From: Promethearchaeota archaeon
GTDB lineage: Archaea > Asgardarchaeota > Lokiarchaeia > Sigynarchaeales > SOKP01
Direction of reading: 5' to 3'
Length of the DNA: 6,647 nucleotides
Assembly: GCA_014729315.1 (NCBI GenBank)
Contig: WJKD01000215.1
Coordinates: 1 to 6,647 of the forward strand
The position numbers were made by a program, and so were the translations under genes. The notes beneath the pieces were generated by a model. The model did not search any database and had not been told where the DNA came from. It saw only the letters and a program-made list of their open reading frames with translations. This document shows, one piece after another, positions 1 through 6,058 of the stretch (position 1 is the stretch's first letter; each line of letters opens with the position of its first letter).

Positions 1-2
1 AA

Positions 3-272
3 ACGGGAAAAGTACTAGGAATTTTATATGCTGGACTTCATGATTTCGATGTTACGATTAAAACCAAAGAATTTTATAGGGTACCGACAAACATAAGTTA
101 TGTTGTTCCATCGTATTATATAAATAGTTCGCTTGAAGATATAAAAAAAATACCAGCACTGAATGATAATTCAGGATTAAAAACAATTGAAGAAATATTG
201 TACGAAAGAAAAGGTCGTAATTTTTTTACACAGGGTATTGGTTGGCAACTTAAAAAAGATATGGGTAATTGA
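3..272 (+). CDS. C-terminal end of a probable trypsin-like serine protease (5' truncated by window edge)
   Basis: An open frame enters from the left edge and ends at TGA 270-272, giving 89 residues of a C-terminus. It opens with T-G-K-V-L-G-I-L-Y-A-G, and about 20 residues later has I-S-Y-V-V-P-S-Y-Y-I. In trypsin-like and HtrA-like peptidases, the strand after the catalytic Ser-Gly-Gly loop typically reads G-x-V-x-G-I, and the last strand reads (F/Y)-(A/V)-(I/V)-P-x-x-x-I, so the order and spacing fit the end of that fold. The catalytic His, Asp and Ser would lie upstream of the window and cannot be checked. About 50 polar residues follow the last strand, ending in a basic tail with no recognisable motif. 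The coding strand matches the next gene, but a structured spacer of 260 bp separates them. Other beta-rich domains could give a similar short match. The frame itself is secure; the family is a moderate guess. Confidence 0.5.
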   Translation, partial: TGKVLGILYAGLHDFDVTIKTKEFYRVPTNISYVVPSYYINSSLEDIKKIPALNDNSGLKTIEEILYERKGRNFFTQGIGWQLKKDMGN

Positions 273-304
273 GTTTAGTGGGTAAAACATTGCAATCAAC
301 GTGA

Positions 305-386
305 AAAAACCGCCGATGATGAAATCCAGAATTTCGAAAGATTAGAGAGTGCATCTCTTTAATCATAATTCAGCGTAGCGGTTTTT
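305..386. terminator. Branched inverted repeat with T-tracts on both strands; possible bidirectional terminator or structured RNA
   Basis: AAAAACCGC (305-313) is perfectly complementary to GCGGTTTTT (378-386), forming a closing stem. Inside it are two hairpins. The first is GAAAT-CCAGA-ATTTC (321-335). The second is a 10-bp stem at 340-364 with one G-T pair and loop TGCAT. Together they make a three-way junction. The closing stem ends in T5 on the plus strand and, read from the other side, in GCGG followed by T6 on the minus strand. It lies 32 bp after the protease-like gene's stop, so terminating that gene is a sensible role. The branched interior is more elaborate than a normal intrinsic terminator, so a small structured RNA or a mobile repeat is also possible. 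Confidence 0.45.
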
Positions 387-387
387 C

Positions 388-500
388 AATCGCAGCGAAT
401 AGGGAGATTGAGCTGTCATGTCCCTGTGCCGATTATTTTGTCATCGAACGAAATGCGAACCTGCGAGTCGAGCTGAATTATGCAGCTCACTCGCTCGATT
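388..500. other. Second inverted-repeat element with a strong bulged hairpin
   Basis: AATCG-c-AGCG (388-397) can pair with CGCT-CGATT (492-500), nine base pairs with one bulge, closing a 113-nt element directly after the one at 305-386. Within it, GCGAGT-c-GAGCTG (463-475) pairs with CAGCTC-ACTCGC (483-494), giving 12 base pairs, one bulged C and a 7-nt AATTATG loop. AGGGA (401-405) can also pair with TCCCT (421-425). The strong hairpin and the closing stem share 492-494, so they compete at that edge. No T-tract follows, so it does not look like a terminator. The segment is richer in G+C than the genes on either side. An open frame from ATG 418 runs through it but has no ribosome binding site and shows no coding character. 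Confidence 0.4.
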
Positions 501-532
501 ATACTTAAATAATATTTACCAGATAATTTTAT

Positions 533-3500
533 ATGATAAATTTTTTAACAGAAATATTTACTTTGATTAAGATGAATTGGATACCTATACTAATTGAAGT
601 ATTTATTATTTTTTTTCTATTGAGAATATTAAATAGAAAAAATTATCTATCATATTACGTAAAACAGAGCAAAGCCGTAATTCAAAATTATAACACGTAT
701 CAAAGGATTAATAATGATCTTAAAAACTATGTGTTAAAATTAGTTGAGTTTATCTCATATCCTAAATATTCAATATTTATTTCCTTTATTGCAATAATTT
801 TAATTGTTAGCATTTCAAATTTTTTGCATAAATATATTTCATTCAATAATGATAACCTATTATCCAATCTTACAACTTTATGGGGAATATATGCCGCTAT
901 TTTGGCGATTGCAATTACAGTTGTACTATTTTTGATAAATTCCATCGGGCAACAGATTAATAGTCAGAACATTTTTTCTTTCTTTTTTAAGGTAGCCTAC
1001 ATATATCCCATAATAATCTTTTCCTTATTTAATCTACTTATTCCGGCATATACAATTTTATTAAACAAAAATTATTATTTGGAAAAGTGTATAATAATAT
1101 TAAGCTTATCCTTTACAATAACTATTCTGGGTATTGGATGGTTTTATTATATTGTGTACAAAATTTTGAGTACAGATTATCTTAAAAACCAGAGAATAAA
1201 ATGGATAATTAAACAGAGTAAACAAGCCTTTGAATATGAAGTAAATAAACGTCTCAGTCAAAATATTTATAATGAATATTTTAAGGAGTATGATGTAGAG
1301 ATTAGCCTTTTATTTGGATTGAAATCAAAAAGTAATGATGTTAAAAGTTATTCCATAAAAAAAAGAGGATATATCTATGATATTAATATGAAAAAGCTTG
1401 CTAAAATAAATCGCTATCTCAATTATGATACAAATGGATTAAAAAGAGTAAGATTAGATAGTTTTGCTATAGGTGATTATATTTCTGATCGAAATATATT
1501 AGCTGCACCAAGGGATCTTCCAGTTAAAAACATTATTCGATTATTAAATCACTCATTCAAAGTAAAAAAAACAGAACCATATGCTTTTGATGAGAGCGAA
1601 TTTGATGAATTTAAAGTTGCTATAAGGAATCTTATAAATAATAGAAATCCAGAAGCATTGGATGATTATTTGAATATTTATTATTCGGTATTATCTTATT
1701 TTATTGAAGAGATGAAAATATTTCAATTACTGAATAATACTCAACGTCTATTTAATAATTGGAATCCCTATGAGAAAATAGTACGAGATTTATATCATAT
1801 CATCGATGAAACATTGCGAACAGGCATGCAAGAAATTTTTTCTGAAGTAGGATATTTTCCTTTAAGAATTATTACACTTTCTTTTCAATCGAATGTTTTT
1901 TTTATATTCTCCAGATTATTGTACTTTTATCCTTATATTTATTCAAAGGTAATTCATCAACATGGACAAATTCAAGCCGAATTTATAAAAGATAGATGTA
2001 TTCGATGGTTAACACAATTTATAGAATATAGTTTAAGAGATGAATTTGAAAAAACTAAGAATGATATTCGAATTATCGAGTTGAATAAGTATACATTAGA
2101 AATATATTTAATATTTCAAACTTATCTTATTATGTCTATAGAGAATAAGGATTTTAATTTCTTTGAGCGAGCATATAATAAATTAATGGGAACTTTCAAA
2201 TATCTGGATCAAGATTTTCACTATTATGATGATAAAGAATTTGAACTTAAGCTAAAATTGAATGAAAATATTAAGAATAATAACGACATTACTAATGTTC
2301 AACTTGAATTGAGAAAAATTTCGACAACGAAAAATCTTGTTATGAAAAAACATGAATATAAAAGAGCAATTTCATTTGCAATTAAATCGTGGATGATTTT
2401 TTTATCTCAAATTAATAAAAATCACCCCAAAAGCCTTCAAAAAGAACAGTTGATTAAATTTTATTCTATTTCCAATCGGACAAATGAAAATATAGTCGAA
2501 TTAACAAATTTATTTTCTATTGCTATGTCTGAGGATTGGAAACAAATATTTCATTGGGGGAATTTAGAATTAGATAAACCACCTGCTGGAAAAGTTTATA
2601 CTCCATTATCACCTGATAGTTGGCTACCATGGTATTACTGTGTCAAAGGAATTTCAATTGGTAAATTTCCTGAAAGTTTAGATAAAATCCAAGATTCAAA
2701 TTCATTCTCAGAATTTAACTACGAACGAACTGAAAATATATGTAATCAAATAAAAGAAAATATAGATCAATGGGCTGAAATAATTGCAGTGAAGAAAGCA
2801 AAGAAGATATCAGATAATGAAATTACATCAAGTGAAATAGATAAAGTGGACATAAATAATCGAGTAAATCAATTTCTTTCATTTAATAAAAAATTATTAA
2901 AAAGACACGATTTACTAAAAGAGAATAAATTAATTGAAAAAGAATTGAGTGAAAGAAAAATTGAAAATTTTAAGAGGAACTTCAAAAAGTCATGGGAAAA
3001 TAACTGTATTGGGTATTATATATTATCAAATTATTCAAATTATGAAGAAATAGCTTATAACGGAGAAAAACTAAAAAGTGAATGGTTCGGTTTTAATCAA
3101 TTAGATGTAAAAGGTGCTTTTGTTGATAGTGACGACTCTTATAGCGGATGGGGACAGGCATATGGACATGGAGTTAGCAATTATGAAAATGTTAGAATAT
3201 TCAGTGAATTATTTAAGCATGCATCAGCACATAAAGATATAAATAATAATTTTGAAAATCCTCCTATCATTGAAAGTGTACTTGATTTGATTGATTTATT
3301 TGAAAAGAAAAATGATTTTTCACCTAATATAATATTTATACCACATGAATGGTCCTACCGTAAAGAATTATCTAACTCAAAATCATTCACTCCTAATTGG
3401 CAAATGTCACCAAAACCTCAATTTCGTGATCAAATCGGAATATTAAACAATATACCAATATTTATAAGTTATGAATGTGAAAATATGGTTGGTGTTTTCA

Positions 3501-3775
3501 ATCTTAAAAATTATTGCATCATGAAACAATTTATAAACGATAAATTTTTTGATAAAAGATTTGATCTTTTTATTAAATCCGTCACAAAAGAGATGGCAAT
3601 TGATTTTATTAAAACAAATGTAGAGTTTAAGAAAGATAAGGATGGGAATTTATTATCGGATGAAGATGCTATAAGAAATTTGCTTCAAAAAGTCCATATC
3701 AAGATTATTGAAAATTTTGATTTGAATATTCTTAATAAAGAAGCAGGTGTAATAAGCTATATTAAAAATATTTAA
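533..3775 (+). CDS. Large multi-pass membrane protein of unknown function, 1080 residues
   Basis: I do not recognise this family. The N-terminal fifth has about five hydrophobic segments: roughly residues 15-32, 78-97, 113-137, 155-178 and 183-212. The third begins L-W-G-I-Y-A-A-I-L-A-I, a run common in bacterial membrane proteins of unknown function. The remaining ~860 residues are soluble, mostly helical and rich in Lys, Asn, Glu and Ile. A charged, probably coiled stretch lies at about 775-818. The end (about 850-1000) changes character: glycine- and aromatic-rich (S-G-W-G-Q-A-Y-G-H-G at 871-880), then P-N-I-I-F-I-P (931-937) and G-I-L-N-N-I-P-I-F-I-S (969-979). No Walker, nuclease, protease or kinase motif is visible. 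The frame opens with ATG 533, which has no Shine-Dalgarno sequence; Met14 at 572 is no better, so the start is uncertain. Codon use is strongly AT-biased. A membrane-anchored sensor or effector in a defence setting is plausible from context only. Confidence 0.9.
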   Translation: MINFLTEIFTLIKMNWIPILIEVFIIFFLLRILNRKNYLSYYVKQSKAVIQNYNTYQRINNDLKNYVLKLVEFISYPKYSIFISFIAIILIVSISNFLHKYISFNNDNLLSNLTTLWGIYAAILAIAITVVLFLINSIGQQINSQNIFSFFFKVAYIYPIIIFSLFNLLIPAYTILLNKNYYLEKCIIILSLSFTITILGIGWFYYIVYKILSTDYLKNQRIKWIIKQSKQAFEYEVNKRLSQNIYNEYFKEYDVEISLLFGLKSKSNDVKSYSIKKRGYIYDINMKKLAKINRYLNYDTNGLKRVRLDSFAIGDYISDRNILAAPRDLPVKNIIRLLNHSFKVKKTEPYAFDESEFDEFKVAIRNLINNRNPEALDDYLNIYYSVLSYFIEEMKIFQLLNNTQRLFNNWNPYEKIVRDLYHIIDETLRTGMQEIFSEVGYFPLRIITLSFQSNVFFIFSRLLYFYPYIYSKVIHQHGQIQAEFIKDRCIRWLTQFIEYSLRDEFEKTKNDIRIIELNKYTLEIYLIFQTYLIMSIENKDFNFFERAYNKLMGTFKYLDQDFHYYDDKEFELKLKLNENIKNNNDITNVQLELRKISTTKNLVMKKHEYKRAISFAIKSWMIFLSQINKNHPKSLQKEQLIKFYSISNRTNENIVELTNLFSIAMSEDWKQIFHWGNLELDKPPAGKVYTPLSPDSWLPWYYCVKGISIGKFPESLDKIQDSNSFSEFNYERTENICNQIKENIDQWAEIIAVKKAKKISDNEITSSEIDKVDINNRVNQFLSFNKKLLKRHDLLKENKLIEKELSERKIENFKRNFKKSWENNCIGYYILSNYSNYEEIAYNGEKLKSEWFGFNQLDVKGAFVDSDDSYSGWGQAYGHGVSNYENVRIFSELFKHASAHKDINNNFENPPIIESVLDLIDLFEKKNDFSPNIIFIPHEWSYRKELSNSKSFTPNWQMSPKPQFRDQIGILNNIPIFISYECENMVGVFNLKNYCIMKQFINDKFFDKRFDLFIKSVTKEMAIDFIKTNVEFKKDKDGNLLSDEDAIRNLLQKVHIKIIENFDLNILNKEAGVISYIKNI

Positions 3776-3785
3776 TAGCACTAAT

Positions 3786-3858
3786 TTGTAAAAATGGAAT
3801 AATAAGGCAATAGCGGATTTATCTGCCATATTTACAATACAACCGAAAGGTTTAGTAT
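3786..3858 (+). terminator. Two consecutive stem-loops after the membrane-protein gene
   Basis: Ten bases after the stop codon, TTGTAAAAATGG (3786-3797) pairs with CCATATTTACAA (3826-3837) at 11 of 12 positions, with a 28-nt loop. Directly after it, ATAC-AACC (3837-3844) and GGTT-ta-GTAT (3849-3858) pair around a GAAA tetraloop, with a 2-nt bulge. Neither stem has a clear T-tract behind it, so intrinsic termination is uncertain. Protection of the mRNA 3' end is an alternative. The two stems share only the boundary base at 3837. The stretch from 3859 to the start of R1 holds nothing I can identify. Confidence 0.35.
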
Positions 3859-3980
3859 ATATTCAGCAGTTGTCGAAGTTAATTATCTATTGGGATTATA
3901 AAATGCAATCCAGAGTCACCATACGCAATTAGACTTTTTGAAGATAAAGTAATGACAATTGTTAATGCGCTTAGTATAAC

Positions 3981-4231
3981 CTACTCCTCTTCAACTGCGT
4001 TTTTTTGATTTGCATTGGTTTTTCGATTTTCATTCTTTTCTTCACTTCTTCCAGATAGCGGGCGATGTTGCTTTCGGTGAGGACGAAACCTTTTTTGCCA
4101 TATTTATCTGATAGAAAACTTCGGAGTCCGCCGCAATATTCTGGAGCAATATCAGTGCCGCAGCAGTCGGATGCCAATAGACATAGATTTATTTTAAAAA
4201 ATAACATTTTACAGAAATAAAATTCTTGCAT
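3981..4231 (-). pseudogene. Broken 82-codon ORF in R1, +2 frameshift near its 3' end
   Basis: Comparing R1 with R2 reconstructs an ancestral minus-strand ORF of 249 nt. It starts M-Q-E-F-Y-F-C-K-M-L-F at 4231. Its centre holds S-D-C-C-G-T-D-I-A, then E-Y-C-G-G-L-R-S-F-L, then L-T-E-S-x-I-x-R-Y-L-E-E. It ends with the TAG that aligns in both copies (3981-3983 here). R1 measures 251 nt: two extra bases after M-K-I-E shift the frame, so the conserved TAG is out of frame and translation would run on to about 3971. The 5' part is intact here, whereas in R2 it is broken. Five cysteines (two adjacent) hint at metal binding or disulphides, but the family is unknown to me. There is no ribosome binding site before the ATG. 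An upstream in-frame ATG at 4264 lies outside the conserved block and is unlikely to be the start. Confidence 0.55.
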
Positions 4232-4391
4232 TAAATAATTTTTTTTCGTAAAATTAATAAGCATTAATTTAAGCAGACGATTTTGATAATAAATTTATTC
4301 ACAGTTACGATATAATTTTAATTTCATATGGATTTTTTGCACTGCAACGAGAATTCAAATAGCTATAGCACTTTTCGTATATCATTACATT

Positions 4392-4420
4392 TTGACTGAT
4401 ATAAAGGAGCTATTGAATAA
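4392..4420 (+). promoter_or_regulatory. Candidate promoter for the TIR-NUDIX gene, conserved in R2
   Basis: TTGACT (4392-4397), a 17-base spacer, then GAATAA (4415-4420) resembles a sigma-70-type promoter with a good -35 and a poor -10. The R2 counterpart keeps TTGAGT, the same 17-base spacing and GAATAG (6462-6490), although the spacer bases have diverged. It would start transcription about 45 bases before ATG 4472. The weak -10 limits confidence. Confidence 0.35.
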
Positions 4421-4444
4421 CTTGTTACAGTAGAATGATAAAAT

Positions 4445-4466
4445 ATTAGTACCTAATTTGTGAGGT
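4445..4466 (+). promoter_or_regulatory. Small palindrome next to the ribosome binding site of the TIR-NUDIX gene
   Basis: GAGGT at 4462-4466 lies five bases before ATG 4472 and is the clearest Shine-Dalgarno sequence in the window; it fixes the start of the TIR-NUDIX protein. Just upstream, ATTAG-TAC-CTAAT (4445-4457) is a perfect 5-bp palindrome around a 3-bp centre and could be an operator. A palindrome this short in AT-rich DNA can also arise by chance. Confidence 0.4.
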
Positions 4467-4471
4467 AAAAA

Positions 4472-5905
4472 ATGAATAAAAATAATATATCTGTTTTTAT
4501 TTCTTATTCTCATGAGGATAAAAGTATTGTCAAACAGATATGTTCTGAATTAGACTTATTAAATATACCTTTCTTTCTTGATGAAAAAGATATTGATTGG
4601 GGACAAACAATAACTTCTAAGGTAGAAACGGGCATAAGATCTTGCACTCATTTATTAGTAATTATATCCCCAGCAAGTTTTAAATCTCAATGGGTATCAT
4701 ATGAAATTGGAATCGCTAAAGGCTTAGGATTAAATATTCTACCTTTTTTAACTCATGTTAGTCAAGAATCTTTTCCGTTTATTCGTGATTTCCGATATAC
4801 TAATAAAATAGAAGATGTTAGAGCATTTTTTAAGAAATATGCATCAGATAAAAACACTTTACAATTTAATCCTAAACCATATAGTATCCAAGACTATGAA
4901 ATTAATGAAGTATATTTAATGTTTGGTAATCATACTTCGCAAATAGAAATTGATGCTCGTTATGTACATCAACCGATTGATTTACCTGAAGATCTAAGTA
5001 AAATATACTCTTTTCTTGCAGGACAAGCAGAAGTCAATGTTAAAACAACTGGTGCACAATATTTCAATGGCCCTAACACAAGACTTATTCGTTTCACAGA
5101 AGAAAATACGTTTCAAAGTCCTGGAGGAAAAGAACAGAAGGGCGCCACACTTGAATTAGGACCTGTATCGTGGGAAAATTACACAGTCTTAAATGATTTT
5201 TTAGACTATAAACTTGAAAGTGGAAAATCGATAAGAGAAGAATATGCAGATCCAGAGACTCTCTATATGAATGATAGAGATTTGCGTTGGTGCAAATTGA
5301 GTAATATTCTTGGACTAGCTATAATTCCTATTACAAAAGATGGTTTTGGTTTAATACAAAAAAGAAATCCAAGAGGTGTATCAAGTGAAGGTGATAGATT
5401 AACAAGTGGTATTGCAGAAAATATCCATCGTTATCTTGATGAAGCTAGTTCACAAAATCTTTCAGAGAGATTGAATGAATTGGACTTACCTTCTGAAGTT
5501 AATAAATCTGGTAAAGTAGATGAAAATTATAAACCTAAGGGTGTTCCGAGTCCAATACTTACAGCACAAAGAGGATTATGGGAGGAGATATCAGAAGAAT
5601 TATATCACATTACAAATCCGGAGTCATATAAATTTTTAAATATTGGTTTTGAGTTAACAAAATTTCATCCAATGCTTTTTGGAATAGTAGAATTGAATAT
5701 TGACAAAAATGAGGTGGAAAAATTACGTAAATCATCTCCGGGAAGAGATCATTCTGAATTCCTAGATATTTATTATTTGCCTTTAGATTTGCATAATCAG
5801 GAAACTTCCAAAATATTATTCGATAAAAAGAGATGGATTTCTGCTGGATTAGCATCTTTCATTACAGCTGTTCATTATTGGTCAAGAAAAGAATATGCAT
5901 ATTAA
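4472..5905 (+). CDS. TIR-NUDIX fusion protein, probable NAD+/nucleotide-based defence protein, 477 residues
   Basis: Residues 6-95 are a TIR domain: V-F-I-S-Y-S-H-E-D-K (8-17) is the first strand and box 1, and S-x-W-V-S-Y-E-I-G (72-80) carries the expected catalytic glutamate, Glu78. TIR domains of this kind cleave NAD+ or make cyclic ADP-ribose-type signals. Residues about 145-270 form a linker domain with N-G-P-N-T-R-L-I-R-F and L-G-P-V-S-W-E-N-Y. Residues about 270-470 are NUDIX-like: L-S-N-I-L-G-L-A-I-I-P-I, then I-Q-K-R-N-P-R-G-V, then T-S-G-I-A-E, and the helix R-G-L-W-E-E-I-S-E-E-L (367-377), which matches the second half of the Nudix box. A ~50-residue insertion splits the box, and the Glu normally following Arg is Gly368; Glu371 and Glu372 are kept. 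NUDIX enzymes hydrolyse nucleoside diphosphates linked to another moiety, ADP-ribose being one common substrate, so the domain may degrade or sense the TIR product. No membrane segment is evident. The start is set by GAGGT. Confidence 0.88.
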   Translation: MNKNNISVFISYSHEDKSIVKQICSELDLLNIPFFLDEKDIDWGQTITSKVETGIRSCTHLLVIISPASFKSQWVSYEIGIAKGLGLNILPFLTHVSQESFPFIRDFRYTNKIEDVRAFFKKYASDKNTLQFNPKPYSIQDYEINEVYLMFGNHTSQIEIDARYVHQPIDLPEDLSKIYSFLAGQAEVNVKTTGAQYFNGPNTRLIRFTEENTFQSPGGKEQKGATLELGPVSWENYTVLNDFLDYKLESGKSIREEYADPETLYMNDRDLRWCKLSNILGLAIIPITKDGFGLIQKRNPRGVSSEGDRLTSGIAENIHRYLDEASSQNLSERLNELDLPSEVNKSGKVDENYKPKGVPSPILTAQRGLWEEISEELYHITNPESYKFLNIGFELTKFHPMLFGIVELNIDKNEVEKLRKSSPGRDHSEFLDIYYLPLDLHNQETSKILFDKKRWISAGLASFITAVHYWSRKEYAY

Positions 5906-5918
5906 ATAATAATGTTTA

Positions 5919-5940
5919 ATTTTATAACGGTGTATAAAAT
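5919..5940. repeat. AT-only inverted repeat after the TIR-NUDIX gene
   Basis: ATTTTATA (5919-5926) and TATAAAAT (5933-5940) form a perfect 8-bp stem around ACGGTG, starting 13 bases after the stop codon. The stem contains no G-C pairs and no T-tract follows, so it is at best a weak terminator. It directly abuts the group II intron-like segment that follows. Confidence 0.35.
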
Positions 5941-5944
5941 AATC

Positions 5945-6008
5945 TAGGATTAGCGGGAATCTTTCTCCCCAGTTCTCCACACCACCCTACATGGGGCTCC
6001 GCATAGGA
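5945..6008 (-). mobile_element. Possible degenerate 3' end of a group II intron
   Basis: Read on the minus strand, this C/G-rich patch runs GGAGCCC, CATGTAGGGT, GGTGTGGAG, then GGGGAGAAAGATTCCC and CTAATCCTAG. Bacterial group II introns end with domain V (GAGCC...CATGTACGGT type), a GGTGTG-GAG-like joiner, and a domain VI hairpin ending near the 3' splice site. The order here matches, but the apical part of domain V, including the usual GAAA tetraloop, is missing between GAGCCC (5994-5999) and GTAGGGT (5984-5990). A GGGA/TCCC stem (5955-5958 with 5966-5969) stands where domain VI would be. No reverse transcriptase or other intron domains are present, so this would be a dead relic. The match is from memory of the consensus. 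Confidence 0.35.
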
Positions 6009-6058
6009 ACGAAATAGGATTTTTCACAGATGAAGTAATAGAATGGTTTTAGCGCTTC

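Larger units (their letters stand above)
3981..4420. repeat. Dispersed repeat, copy R1 (direct repeat with 6059-6490)
   Basis: This segment and the one at about 6059-6490 are homologous in the same orientation. The block 3981-4231 is closely similar to 6059-6306, with a stretch of over 50 bases around 4090-4142 that is identical in both. Beyond 4231 similarity weakens, then returns at 4360-4420 against 6430-6490 (CTATAG, a shared TATAT-ATTAC stretch, TTTGA-TGATATA, TTGAATA). Faint similarity extends left to about 3940. R1 lies between the membrane-protein gene and the TIR-NUDIX gene and supplies the latter's upstream region. Boundaries are approximate because no terminal inverted repeats or target-site duplications are evident, and no transposase is present. 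Confidence 0.8.

Noticed and set aside
273..532. Integron attC site or retron-type noncoding RNA
   Set aside because: No GTTRRRY/RYYYAAC core pair was found, and no integrase or reverse transcriptase gene is present in the window.
418..567. Plus-strand open frame from ATG 418 through the structured spacer
   Set aside because: No ribosome binding site, it overlaps the start of the membrane-protein gene in another frame, and its product is rich in Cys, Arg and Ser as expected from translating an inverted-repeat region.
727..945. Minus-strand open frame of 72 codons
   Set aside because: Lies wholly inside the membrane-protein gene, in its membrane-segment region, with no start signals; it is a shadow of AT-rich coding sequence.
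3883..4008. Short plus-strand open frame with protein-like text (N-P-E-S-P-Y-A-I-R-L-F-E-D-K)
   Set aside because: Only 41 codons, no proper start, bounded by stops, and it runs into R1 where the same frame is not kept in R2; it could be gene debris but cannot be supported.
5610..5855. Minus-strand open frame of 81 codons
   Set aside because: Antisense to the NUDIX part of the TIR-NUDIX gene with no ribosome binding site.
533..5905. Membrane protein and TIR-NUDIX as one two-gene operon
   Set aside because: About 700 bp, two stem-loops, a repeat copy and a separate promoter candidate lie between them, so co-transcription is not supported.
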